This document shows, piece after piece, positions 21,110 through 32,757 of a DNA stretch of 64,000 nt. The position numbers were made by a program, and so were the translations under genes. Numbering within the stretch: position 1 is the first letter of the stretch; each line of letters starts with the position of its first letter. The DNA is from Chinchilla lanigera. Lineage: Eukaryota > Chordata > Mammalia > Rodentia > Chinchillidae. The stretch covers positions 8,839,639-8,903,638 of the forward strand of contig NW_004955469.1 of NCBI RefSeq assembly GCF_000276665.1, written 5' to 3'. A model generated the notes under the pieces. It was not told where the DNA came from. It searched no databases and saw only the letters and a list, made by a program, of their open reading frames with translations.

Positions 21110-23515
21110 TGGCTCAATGTCTGGTACCTAATATGGTGCCATACATCAGCAGTGTGAAGGTTACAGGACCAAGGCCAGTTTGCATCTCCTTGTAATCTTG
21201 CTATTGATGTCCACAAAAGTCACCAGGGCCTGAGACCGTTCATTCAGAGACAAGAAGACAGATGAGGAACAGATTTACTAGGTAGAACCAACAGTGCCTG
21301 AGTACCTTCTACACATAGGAAAAATCAGTGAGTTAACCCATTGGTACTGCCTGGATCCTGATATTTTTTTGGTGTTTAGAGTTACCCCTACTGCTCTTCC
21401 CTTCCACAACATTGTGTGACCCTGCCTAATTGTTTGTTACTTCCTTGCCCTTGTCCTACCTGTCAAGAGGAGTTAGCACACCCATCTCTAAGGTCAGCTG
21501 TCAGTCAGGTGGTTTCCATAAAGCACCATGTGTTAAGAGCCCAGTAGCCCCTGGCACGCATAGTCCTTGGGGTTGTTCTCTGGTTCCCTCTACCACCTTT
21601 CCTTGGGTGACTGGGTTAGACTGAGCTAAAGAATTCCTAGAGAGAGAAGGTGAAAGCAGCTTACATTACTGGGCTTCCACAAGCCAGGCCTGGTCTGGTC
21701 AGCTTGTTCCCACCTGTCCTCGCCACTCTGATCAGCATCCGTAGTCCTTCTCCTTTTCCCCCAGAGACCTTCCAGTATTTAGTCCTTCCTCAGCTGTACT
21801 TCTTCCCTTCCCATTCTGTGTGCACCACCTAGTTAACCCTTTGCATCCTCAAGCCTGGCTACTAGTCCAGGCCAGGCGAAGAAGCAAGAAACCAGCCCTC
21901 ACATCATGTTTTCCTCTAGGACTATATGTGGGTTTCTGCTTCTGCAGCTTTAGGGCATCCAGAGCCATGTGTCCCTCAGGGCCTCCACCTCTGGTTCAGT
22001 GTCCCTTTATCCTATCTCTCCAAGTGGCTTTGGCCATCCCAGTCCCACCTCCTGCTCCCAAGGCAGTAAGGCTGACTGCAATCCCCAGCCCTCACTTCTC
22101 ACTTCTGAAGAGCAGAGAATGCCTGCTGTGTCCCTGCCCCAGTCCACAACCAGACCAGACACCCACTACCAGCACAGCGTGCTCTCAGGAGAAGCCTTCC
22201 TGCCCTCTCACACACAGGGCGCTTTCACACCAGCCCATAGATCCCTGAGCTGCTGTAGCACTGCCAACTCTCAACCAGCATTGAGTCCCCTCCGTGTGCC
22301 AACCGTAGAAGCACAAAGCATAGCAAAGCTCAGGTTGGATAGAAATCCAACCACGGTTCCTCTGCCAGGACAGGGAAAGCAGCGTGCTCACCTCCAAGGC
22401 TTGCTGTAAGTTTTATGGGGAATTGTGTGCGAAGAGCTCAGGGGCCATGATGTGGTGCTTACAGTGTTGACGTCACCTGCAGACACTTTCTCTCCGGCCA
22501 GAGAGACAAAGTCAAGTTCAGAACTCCAGAACCTACCTTGCCCATCCAACTCCACTTCCTCCTGTCATCCTTTGCATCCTCAGTCACTCTTCAGAGCCCC
22601 ACAGTGCAGGTGCCATCAGACTAGAGGCGTCACTGCCTAGCCCAGGGGGAAGTTGGTCACTTTGACCCAAGGCCTGTAAGTATACTGAGTGCCTCTTGGG
22701 CCCCCCAGTGTGCCTCAGTGTCTCACCTGTGCATCTCACGTATGAGTGTCTCCCCAACAGAGATGACCTGACGAGCTCACAGTGGTCCACCACCTTGTCC
22801 ATCCTGTCAGGGCTAGGTTCTGTTAGTTGCTCTGGTGGGGTTTGGTGTTCAAGTTCAGGAATTCTGGGTTGGAGGAGACATCTGTTTGGCCCAGTAATGA
22901 AGGTGACCAAGGCTTAGGAGAAAGCAGCTAGGACAGGTGGGCACCGGAAGAGGCACATCCTTGATTGGGCGGAAGCATTCTTGGCTTACAGTCAGTGGCA
23001 GATAAAAGCAGCTTCAACTGGGTGGGGGGACACTGGAAACATTTTAAGCACAAGGTAAAATTCCTGCTACATTTTTGAAGAAGTCCTGTATCTCAGAAGA
23101 AGAGGTTGGTGGGCACCCTTCCGAAGTCTTTAATTTCACTAGTTAAATAATTCCCTTTAAATAGGGGAGAAGGCTGATTTGCTCTAAAGCCCTACCCTTT
23201 CTGGAAATCTTCCAGAAAGTGGCATGGAGAGGGAAAGACTTCCTTGGAAGAAGAGGGAAGTGTTTTGACTTTATTGCCATTTCCCCAACAGTATAAAATA
23301 TAGTTGCATAGCTTTATAGTTAAATATCTATGTTTAATTATCAATACAGTGTGACATTATATAGAGAGTTTGGAAAATCTGAGGGGAAAAAATCCTTATC
23401 ATCCCACAACACAAACACTTGTTTATTCTCTTGGTGTCTGTTGGTTTGTGTGTATTTTGGTTGTGATAGTGCTTGACATATACTTGTGTATGGGCGTGCC
23501 AGCTTTCTAAGATTT
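21110..23515. other. intron 1, single-copy-looking sequence
   Basis: Fairly GC-rich, with long open frames at 21820-22409 that match no protein I know. Parts may be decayed L2. No exon with supporting splice sites was found. Confidence 0.3.
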
Positions 23516-23519
23516 TAAA

Positions 23520-23860
23520 AATTTTAAATGTTGGATGAATTACCTATAGCAGAGTGCAGAAAATATATGTACAGTTTAAAGACTAATTCAGAGCTGATGG
23601 CACAAGACAGGGCACTTTCAGCCCTCGAGGACCACACCGCCACCAGCCCAGCCCACCCCACCTTCTCTGGCTGTCCTGTCTCTGGTGTTCCTTCCTGGCT
23701 TTACTAGTACATGCAGAAACTCTATAATTCACTTTAGCTTGGTCTTGATAATTATATGAATGGACTCATGCTCTACTATTTTATGCCCACTTCCTTCCCT
23801 CTGTTATTGTTTGTGAGATGCTGCATATGGGTGTAGTTTATTCATACTAATATTTAGTTT
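23520..23860 (-). repeat. L1 3' region fragment, antisense
   Basis: 'AATGGACTCATGCTCTACTA' and 'TGTTTGTGAGATGCTGCATA' fit the antisense L1 3' UTR pattern. Tentative. Confidence 0.45.
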
Positions 23861-23939
23861 AAACGAGAAAAAATACTTTTCATATTCATGCTCAATTTCA
23901 TGTCATTTTCTCAGGTAGCCCAAGCTAGCTATACTTTTG

Positions 23940-25610
23940 TAATTAGGAAAAGGTGTTATTTTTTCCTCCCGATTGTGACTCGCTTCCCTCAACCCCCAAG
24001 AACGTAGATCTTAACTGATGAGTCTTTGACCCTGCTCCTGGCAGTGGGGCACCGTCCCTCTCCACCCTTTGGCTGGTGTCCTGGGATGCAGCCACTTTGG
24101 ACTGCTGGAGACCGAGAGCTGCAGCTGCCGCCCTTCCAAGGGACCTGATGGAATTCTTTCTGGGGTCTGGGGACAGCTGGCAAGGGCCTGGAGAGCTTAG
24201 TAGGGCTGAGGAATCTGCCAAGCTCAGAAGGGTGGCATAAGACGTTGGGGACTCTCCTGGTCCCCAGCACCTGACCTTGAGAAAGCCAGTACCAAACCGA
24301 TTTCTGCCCAAATGCCCAAGGCCAGCTGATATCCATGGGCAGCAACACACAGCCGAACCTGCCTTGTCCCGGTGCAGAGCTCCACCCGCACTCAGCTTGG
24401 CTTCTGACAACAGCCTGTTTCTCTTCCACCCCTCAGCTAATCATGTTGAACAAGTGCTTGGTGGCCCCATTTCTTTCCACCCTCTCGGAGCTAATCCTTG
24501 GGAATTTAGGTCTTGTCGCCGGCACGCTTGCTGTGCTTGCTCATTAAGCCTGCCGGCCTCGTGGAGCCAGGCCAATCCGGATGAACCCATGGGATTAAAA
24601 CCTCTTACTTGATTTTAGGACTCACCCCTCGGATTTACATTCACCTTCCAGAAGCTATTTGTTTCGCTCAGCTTCTCCCTGGCCTGGGTCCAAGAGAGGC
24701 AGCTCCTCTTGGGCTTGTCTCGTAGCAGCTCCTCTGTCCCAAGTTGGTTGTGAAGCTTTCTCAGGTTCAGCCTTGTTCATGGTAGTCACAGCTGTGACAT
24801 GGACCGTCGGGGATCCAGCTTCCCTTCCCTTTCCTCTTGCTTCCTCAAGAGGCTGTTCCTATGCTGGTTCTCACCTGTAGTCTGGCCCTCTGCTGGCCAA
24901 CTCGGTCCTCTCCTACCTTCCGTCCAGATGAATGAAGAAGCTCTGGTGGGACAGTAGAGGCCTCCTTTCAGTTTGTATAGAGATATGATTATGACTGTAA
25001 AGGATTTATGGTGGATGTAACCACCCACAGCCTCTCTGTGTAGCCTCTGGGTCCATGTACTACTCTTCTCTCTGTGTGGTCCTTCTTCCTGTCCAGGTCC
25101 ATGGTATCCAGGTCCCCCACTAGACCATGGGAGATACCTTATGTACCTTAGCCTCAGATGAAAGATGGAAGAGCCTCCCTTTTACCTTCCCCAGTTCTTC
25201 TTAGGGCCTGGTTCTGACTTGCAGAATCTCCCAAAACATTTTACACAAAATTCCCACATAAGACCCATCACTAAGACGGCCCTCCAGTGTTGACACTGGC
25301 CAGGATGGACTCTAGGAAGAGTCCTAGGTTTCAGGGGGCAATGACTGGGGTACTGGAGCTGGTTTGGACAGGTTGAATTCCTGCTGCTTTGAAACATCCC
25401 AGAGGAATGATCCAGTGGCCATTTGGATAATACTAAAGCCTCCCCACTCCCTCATTAACACAGAGTAGATTTTCAGGTGCCTGCTCACTTTGGAAAGCAG
25501 AGGACCATGGGTATTGAAGAACTCAGTCATAGGGCAGAGGAAGTTTATTGTGGGACACTGGGAGAGGAGGTCATGGGGTAGAAACAGCTGTAATCTATTT
25601 CATTTTCATT
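23940..25610. other. intron 1, non-repeat block with homeobox-like motifs
   Basis: Unlike its surroundings, this region is free of SINEs and of recognisable transposons. A cluster at 24436-24600 has CTAATCATG, CTAATCCTTG, CCAATCCGG and GGGATTAAAA, which include TAATCC/GGATTA (OTX/CRX-type) and TAAT cores. Open frames here look accidental. A regulatory role is inference only. Confidence 0.3.
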
Positions 25611-25616
25611 GGTCAC

Positions 25617-25843
25617 CTTTTTTTGGCACTAGGGAGTCAATCCAGTGGTGCTCTGCCATCGAACTGCATCCCCAGATTGCTCTGTCTGTCTATCTATCTA
25701 TCTGTCTATCTATCTATCTGTCTGTCTGTCTGTCTTTGAGACAGGTCCTTGTAAAATTGCCCAGAATAGCCTTGAACTTGCAATCCTCCTGCCTCCACCT
25801 CTGTAGTAGCTAGAAGTACAGGCATGTGCTCCTATGCCCAACT
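25617..25843 (-). repeat. antisense ID, TCTA/TCTG microsatellite, antisense B1
   Basis: A reversed ID at 25622-25680 is followed by about 55 bp of TCTG and TCTA tetranucleotides (25680-25735) and a reversed B1 (25736-25842). The microsatellite probably grew from the SINE tail. Likely length-polymorphic. Confidence 0.85.
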
Positions 25844-26012
25844 TCACATAACTGTTATCAATCATTAGTTCAAATAAACACACTGGGGAAGTGGCTACCT
25901 CTGAGGGCGTGGGATCAGATGAATACGGTGTGGGGACTTGCATGAAAATAACAGTGGTGAGTGCACAGGCCTTTGTGTGTTTATATGACTTACATGTATG
26001 TCATAAATTTTA

Positions 26013-26092
26013 TTTATTTGCTTATTTAGATGCTAGGAATCAAATCTAGGGCCTCAGACTTGCTTAAAACTACACTCTACCCCCAGCCCCAT
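26013..26092 (-). repeat. ID-type SINE, antisense
   Basis: Reversed ID body 'GGAATCAAATCTAGGGCCTC' to 'CACTCTACCCCCAGCCCC'. Confidence 0.75.
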
Positions 26093-26409
26093 AAATATTA
26101 TTTTAAATCTACTCAATAGTTGATTAAAACTATTAAGGATTAATTATAAAATTATACTATCCTTTAATATTGATTAAGTACTGTTTAATGCTTTCTAAAT
26201 TTAAAAAGCAATATACATTTCTTAAAAATTAAATTTATCCACTTAGACACTGAGCATTTTCCACTTGCCTCAAACTTCCCTTTTGGCCTTTGTAATCTGT
26301 TGGGCCTTTGATTTGCTGTCATGTTCCAGTTCAAAGAGAATCCCTTTCCTGGATGACCCCAGGATGCTGTAAGTGCCAGCAACCCCGTCCTCACCCCCAG
26401 CCCCACCGT

Positions 26410-26486
26410 TCCTCTGACGGGTGACTGTCTTGGCCAGCACTTGCCCAGTGCATGTGAGGCCCTGGGTTCGATCCCAGTACTGCAGT
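26410..26486 (+). repeat. ID-type SINE, diverged
   Basis: The 3' part is clear (GAGGCCCTGGGTTCGATCCC, then AGTACTGCAG); the 5' part is decayed. Confidence 0.65.
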
Positions 26487-26489
26487 GAA

Positions 26490-27975
26490 GAGGGGGGCAC
26501 TCCCATGGAGAAGGCTGCTAAGTGCTATCACATTGTTCCTTCTCTGCAATCAGAAAATAGCTACAGATTTTCATTTTCCTTCCTTGCCATGTGTTGCCTT
26601 TTGATCCTTTTAGCAAATGTTATATGCTCAGAGCCAGGGAAAAGCCATGCCAGCCAGCCAACCTGTTCTTCGTGACCTGTGCTGGCTCGCTTGCCTCTCC
26701 AGTTGTCACTGAGTTTGCCATTAGGGTTGGGCAGTTGTGTAGCTCTCCTTTTGCATGTTTTTTGACATCACGGTGACAGATTATATGTAAACTCGCACAT
26801 TTTCTGTAGATTCCATCAGCAGTAGAAACATGAATCAACCCATGGCTGTATAATTAAAAAAAAAAAAAAGGAAATGGACGTCTTAAACCAATACCTGTCA
26901 AGTTTGTTTTAAGGTCTTTGTGCAAGAATGACCCTCTTTGCACCTTTCTCATGCCACACATCTGTGGCCTCCAGCTGAGCCGCTGACAGGGGCAGCCTTG
27001 GGGACAGACCAAGTGGGTTCCCTTGTCTCACACCTCCCTGCAGCCACCAGGAGCTGGGGAAGGTGATGACAGAAGCAGCCAATTCCAAAATGCAGTGTTG
27101 GGGTTGGCATTTCCTTGGCAGAGCTAATACTGCGCGCCTTCTAGGAGTGTGGACTGTGTGCATTTCATGGGTGAGCAGCGGCAGCTGCCATGACCTTGAC
27201 TGTCACTCAGCAAGCTGCTTCCTATGCAGATCTGCATTGGAATAGCTCAAGAGCCTTCTGCGGTCGGGGCGGGGGGAGTTGTATTACCCAGCAAGACTGT
27301 TGCTAGATAGCAATAATGGTTAGTATTTTAAACATGAAGAGGCTCTTTCATCAAATCCTCACTCCCTGGTTATGGTATTGTTCCCCACGCAGAAGTCCTT
27401 CTTCCCTGCTTCACATACACCTTAGCTCTAAGCCATAACTGCTCCAGGAACATAAGGACTCTATGCCACAGAACTGAGGAATTGGGTGGCACTAGCTGTG
27501 AACACTTGGATAAATCTTGGCATAGCAAAGATATCCACCATCTTTCTGTGAAAAGCATGATTGCTTCCTTCCCTGAATAAACTGCTTGTAAAATTCTCAT
27601 GACCTCCATATTTGCAGTGTAGTGGCACCATGTTAGTCCCAGACTGCTTCCCTTCAGTTCGGGATCACCTTTGATAAAGTCTAAGGACCAGAGAGAAAGT
27701 TAGGGTGGATGGATCTGTGCAGCTCTATAATGTCTGCTTTATTCTAGTAGCTTTAATGATGTGACATTTCTGTCATTTCTGCCTGAGAGGACAGACATGT
27801 GTTCTGAATTCTTTTATTTGCATAGACAAAATAACTGGATGATCAAAGATTTTTGTTAAACATATGGACATGTGTGAATAGCCAGAAGTCTTTAAAAGAG
27901 GTAACATTTATTTTAAGGCCCAGTTGTTCTTTAATGCTTACTTGATTATCAGCATTCCTGTCTAATGCAATATCT
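26490..27975. other. intron 1, no recognised gene
   Basis: Single-copy-looking sequence with an A run at 26853-26868. No gene or named repeat. Confidence 0.3.
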
Positions 27976-27979
27976 CCAT

Positions 27980-28325
27980 CCATTCAGATTGCCCTAACAA
28001 AAAGTAGCATAGACTGGGTGAATGACAGAAATGTACTCCTCACTGCTCTTAGAGCAGGGAGGTCTAAGATCAAGGTGTCCATTAATTTGGTCCCTCATGA
28101 GGGCCTTTTTCTTGGCTTTTGGACAGATGTCTTGTTCATATATCCTCAGATGGCAGAGAGAAATCTCTCTCCTATCTCTTCTGTCAAGGGCACTAATCCC
28201 ATTCATGAGGGCTCCACCCGCATGACTTAATTACTCCCAAAGGTGCCACCTCCAAGTACCAATACACCAGAGCTTAGGACTTCCATATATGGTGGGGGTG
28301 GGACAAGGACACAAACATATAGCTC
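27980..28325 (-). mobile_element. MLT1-type MaLR LTR, antisense
   Basis: The reverse complement follows the MLT1 LTR layout: 'AGACTGGGTGAATGACAGAA', 'TCTAAGATCAAGGTGTCC', 'GGCACTAATCCCATTCATGA', 'CTCCCAAAGGTGCCACC'. A short stretch after it (28326-28420, 'CAGCCCATGGGCTCAATAC') may be a hAT-type remnant. Confidence 0.75.
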
Positions 28326-28841
28326 ATAGCGTGCCAACAGCCCATGGGCTCAATACTGGCTCTGTCTACACAATTATTGTGTTTTGGAATAAACTGGGTA
28401 ACTTGAAGCATCATTAATTGGTAAGATTGATACTGACCTTCTATAGAGCTTCTATTTCCTTCTGACCACAATGTCTTCTGGATCCACTGCCTCCACCAGA
28501 GCAGAGGGATGATACAGCCAGGGACATTCACAGTATCCAAAAGCCCATGTTACAGCTGTCCTCAAATCTTCCTTTGGGGAACCCCCCTGCGAGGTCCAGG
28601 GTATCTTCCCCACCCACCCAGACTCTACTTTGTTCACCTGCCCCTACACATACAGATAGCAGGCAGGCTGCATGGAGAGATGCCAGGAGCATATTTCCTT
28701 TGTTCAATTTAGCAAAGACTAGCAGGGAAAGCTGTAGGGATGAATGCTTGGGTAGGAGGATGAGAATCTGAAGTGAAAGTCAACAGTCACAGCCAGGGTG
28801 ATGGGAGGGGGATCAGGCATGGTGACTGGCGACTTCACACA

Positions 28842-28967
28842 ATTTATTTATTTATTTATTTATTTACTCATTTATTTTTGTACCAGGAATCAAACTCAGG
28901 ACCTTGCTCTTGCCAGGCAGGCACTTGTGCCGCTGAGCTATACCTGAGCTATATCTCTGGACCTTAA
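28842..28967 (-). repeat. ATTT microsatellite and antisense ID-type SINE
   Basis: About eight ATTT units (28841-28875) are followed by a reversed ID (28880-28962). The repeat corresponds to the A-rich tail of the SINE on the other strand. Confidence 0.8.
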
Positions 28968-29577
28968 TACAATTTAGAAATATGGACATGTATAGGAGGA
29001 CATTGACATGACAGACTTCTCTACTGTCATAGAACAGCTGGGCCTATCTGTGCCAGCTCTGATCTCTAGCACATGGGGAAAGACACCCAGTTTAAACCCA
29101 TACCTGTCGAATTAGTGTTTAGGTTGGAGGCAAGACATGTCTGCTGTACCCATCAGCTCCTTAGTGACAGTTATCTGCGTCTCTCCCCATTAGGCTGATG
29201 TTCTCAAGAACAGGGTCTGTGTCTTTTATGAGTTGTCCCCAAGGGAAAGGAAAGAAGTTAGGCAACTACATTCATTTTAAAGAGATGCTTTCCAATTGCA
29301 CAGGGCAGGGAACGTGTGGAGCAACTGTGCTCCAGGTGGACCAGTACAGGCCTGCAACATTCCAAGGCTTTGGTCACCTGAAAGGCTAAAGCTCCACAGG
29401 CAGTTCTGATGGCAGCAGGTCATGCAGCACCACCAGCACCAGCTCCAACCAGGCTCACAGCTGGGCCTGATTTATACTGAAGTGCCTCTACTGGGCAGCT
29501 GCCAGCATAGGGCCATAGTCACCCTGCTTCCGCATTTTCAGTATGGCTCAGTACTGAAGTGTAGGTGCTCATGTTCA

Positions 29578-29960
29578 TCCGTTAGAGCTACCATAACAAA
29601 ATGCCACAGACCGTGTCTCTCAAACAACAGAAATGTATTTCCTCACAGTTCTGAAAGCTGGAAATCTAAGGGTCAGTTTCTGTGAGTTCCCCCTCTTGGC
29701 TTGTAGGTGGCTGTCTTCTCAATGTGGCCTTTCTTCTATTTGAGTTCATGGAGAGAAAGAAAGAAAACTCTGGTGTCTTCTCTTCTCTTATGAGGACACT
29801 AATCCCATCAGATCAGGGCCCCACCCTTATAACCCTATTTAACCTTGAACTTTTTTCCTTAAAGGCTGCCTTTTCAAATACAGGCAGCCATGCTGGGAGT
29901 TAGTTAGAGCATCAGCACATGAATGTGAGGGTGAGGCTATGCAAACAGTCCATAACCACT
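29578..29960 (-). mobile_element. MLT1-type MaLR LTR, antisense
   Basis: It shows the reversed MLT1 pattern: 'CTACCATAACAAAATGCC', 'AACAACAGAAATGTATTTCC', 'CACTAATCCCATCAGATCAG'. About 380 bp, no internal sequence. Confidence 0.75.
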
Positions 29961-29969
29961 CCAAAGACA

Positions 29970-30180
29970 AACTGGCTTTCAATCTCTACTCTTATACACT
30001 AAGTCTTTGACCTTGGGGAAGTTTCCTTGGCTTTTCTAAAGCATCAGCTTCTCCTTGGTAAAATCAGGGGTAGTCATGGTACCTACCTTGGGTAAGGATG
30101 AAGTAAGATAATGCACATGCAGGGTTTAGTGAGGGCCCTGTGTGTAGCAGGTGTTCAGTAACCGTTAGTAGACAGTACTC
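29970..30180 (+). repeat. MIR SINE
   Basis: 'CTTTGACCTTGGGGAAG', 'CAGCTTCTCCTTGGTAAAATC', then 'GTGTTCAGTAACCGTTAG'; a typical diverged MIR. Confidence 0.65.
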
Positions 30181-30559
30181 ACAGGGTCCTCTGTACTCTG
30201 AGAATGGACGCCCTCTACAGTGCTGCCTGCAGTGCTCTGCAGCCTGAACTTCCAGGACTGGCGCACCCCATGGGAACAGGATCCCAAACCAGGGGGGTCC
30301 ATGACTCTGCTATTCTCCACGGCAGCTGAACCTCCTTCAGAGCCAGGGTAGCTTCCCAGGATTTCCAGCAGGGAGGTAGGAGATGACAGGTTGAGAGGTG
30401 GTGGCAGCCCCAGGGTTCCAGAGAAAAGGGGAGTAAGTGCCCTGGACCTGAGTGAAGGTCACATTGGATTCTTTCTGTCCTCTTGTTGCCTTAAAGAAAA
30501 AGAAAATTAAAAACTTTTAAGCGTAAGTGTTCAGGTTATAAAAGGTAACACAAGTTTCC

Positions 30560-30710
30560 TGTATAAAATTTTGAAAATAGAGGGGAAGGGGATGAAGAAG
30601 GAATTAAGGTGTGTTATGTACATGGATCAACTCCCCATGAGGAGTGTAATCATTATATACTGGAAACATGTACTAATAAAAAATAAAAATTTAAAAATTT
30701 AAAACTACAA
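30560..30710 (+). repeat. probable L1 3' end with A-rich tail, sense
   Basis: 'GTGTAATCATTATATACTGG' followed by 'TACTAATAAAAAATAAAAAT' looks like the last bases of a retroelement with a polyadenylation signal and A tail. Family assignment is tentative. Confidence 0.4.
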
Positions 30711-32250
30711 GAACCTATGAAGAGTATAATGATCACTGTACCCCTTGTGCCCAGAGTTCACTCCGATAACCGTCCCTTTCCACCGGACAGACCTAGGTCT
30801 GAAACCCACCCTCCTCCTGCAGTTGTGTGACACTCAACGGGCTGTCTATGACCTGTCATTTTCAAAACTTCCGCTTGGTCCTCTTCAAATGGAACTAACA
30901 CTTTTTCCTACTTTGCAGCCCCGTGTGGAGATGAAATGCTGTAAAGTGTGGAGCCTGTGGTGTTAACTTACTGAGGGCAGCTGCCCTTCTTCTGTTAAAG
31001 ATGGTGCCCTTGGCTCTTGGTGTCAGCAGCAGAGCTGAGGCAGGGATCCCCTGCAAACCATTACTATGCCCCCCTTGCACGTTCCTACCCTGTAGGCCTG
31101 CGCTGTGAAATGGAAGCAAACCAATACTGTCACATACGAAGCTCTGACTGTGTCACAGTGTTCCGGCACCAGTCTGCCTGTTTTTCTCTTACCACACTTT
31201 AAAAGGCGCAGATTATGTATTTGTGCAGAGGATTAGGCGTGTGTCTTTTTAAGCAACCCCTGCCACCTCCATCACTCCCCTCTGTTGTTCCCACTGAGAG
31301 CTTGGGACCTCTCCTTTCACAGTCGTACCTGGGCTTGGCTTTGAACGGGAGCAGTGACAAGGAGCAGAGTAGCTTTATCAGCTGAGAACTGAACCCATTT
31401 CCAGATTATGGCTTATGAAATTAAAGCTCTAGTGTTCAGTTTGTGGGGCACAAGATCCCCTGAAACACACACAGCTTCAGACAGTGGGCCTGTGGCAGTC
31501 CCCCACTTCCCCAGCGTTTCCAGCTCGGCTCCTCTCCCAGGCTCTCTGCCCTGTGCCTTCCATACCAGGACGCAAATCTTTTCTCCCCAGAGGTCCGCGT
31601 GACACCCTGCAGGCAGCAGATGTTCACAGAGCACAGCTGTCACTCCCAGCCACCTGTCTCATTTCCTTAACTCCCAGCACCTGGCAGTTAAGGCTCTGAG
31701 GGCACAGACAGCTTTCTGGGTGCTAAGATTCCTTGCACTTCAACCTGGCCAACTTGGCAAAAACTAAGCCACCTGCTTAAACCAGCAGCCTGAGCTCTCC
31801 TGATATCCCACATATCTCCTTTCAAGAGGTTCCTTCCACAGATCGGGGCCTTTGCATCCTGGGACACAGCCTTTCCAGTTAAATGGTGAAGATGAGAGAG
31901 AATATGTTGCTTCCTTTGCTCTGTCACAGTAATTTGCTATATTAGAAAAGCTGAGCATTACCTTGGACAAAGCATTGTCAGATATGCCAGAGAACAGGTG
32001 TAGAATAAGTCTACTACTTAGTGCTTTAAACCATTTGGGTGTGAGAGTGCAACAAGTGGAATCGGCTGCCCATTCGTTATTCACTAGTTTTGAGGGTCCT
32101 CTACTGGATGCTGGGCATGAGAGAGGGGGTGGGGACAGAGGTGATTTATAGGGTTCTGCTCTAAGGTAGGGACAGAATCCAGTAGCAAGGACCTGATCTT
32201 ATGAAGACTCAGAGAAATGAGGAAAGCTTCTTTAGAAAAGGAAACTACTG
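30711..32250. other. intron 1, no recognised gene
   Basis: Single-copy-looking, moderately GC-rich sequence. A weak ID-like stretch lies at 32251-32300 ('GGGGCTAGGAGCGCAGCTCT'). No splice-bounded exon upstream of the coding one is evident. Confidence 0.3.
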
Positions 32251-32492
32251 AGGGGCTAGGAGCGCAGCTCTGTGGCAGTGCACTTGCTTCGAATGTTTCT
32301 GTGAGCTTCAGCTTTCCCTCACTGCCACCATGTTATGATTCCCATAAGTCCCACTGTGAGGTCAGTGGTGGTAGGACCAGCTTCCTCCCTTTCCTTGCCC
32401 ACTCTGACCACGGAGTTTGTCTCTAATAGCATGGGCTTCAGTGACCGTTAAAGGGAGTTTGACCTTGACTCGTTCCTTTCTCCCTTCCACAG

Positions 32493-32757
32493 GAATATGC
32501 TTGCCAATTCAGCCAGTGTGCGGATTCTTATCAAGGGAGGCAAGGTGGTGAACGATGACTGTACCCATGAAGCCGATGTCTACATCGAGAATGGCATCAT
32601 CCAGCAGGTGGGCCGTGAGCTCATGATCCCTGGAGGGGCCAAGGTGATCGATGCCACTGGAAAACTGGTGATCCCCGGAGGCATTGACACTAGCACCCAC
32701 TTCCACCAGACCTTCATGAATGCCACATGTGTGGACGACTTCTACCATGGGACCAAG
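32493..32757 (+). CDS. DPYSL5: DPYSL5 exon with the start codon (residues 1-87)
   Basis: The acceptor is a pyrimidine tract ending CTTCCACAG (AG at 32491-32492). The four bases 32493-32496 are 5' UTR, and ATG at 32497 opens [20 protein letters not shown], identical in start to known CRMP5. The exon ends GGGACCAAG|GTAACG at 32757, giving 261 coding bases (87 codons, phase 0). It encodes the N-terminal beta-sandwich and the start of the amidohydrolase barrel, including [11 protein letters not shown], where Ser66 replaces the first His of the HxH metal motif. The open frame running on to 32826 is intron read-through. Confidence 0.97.
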
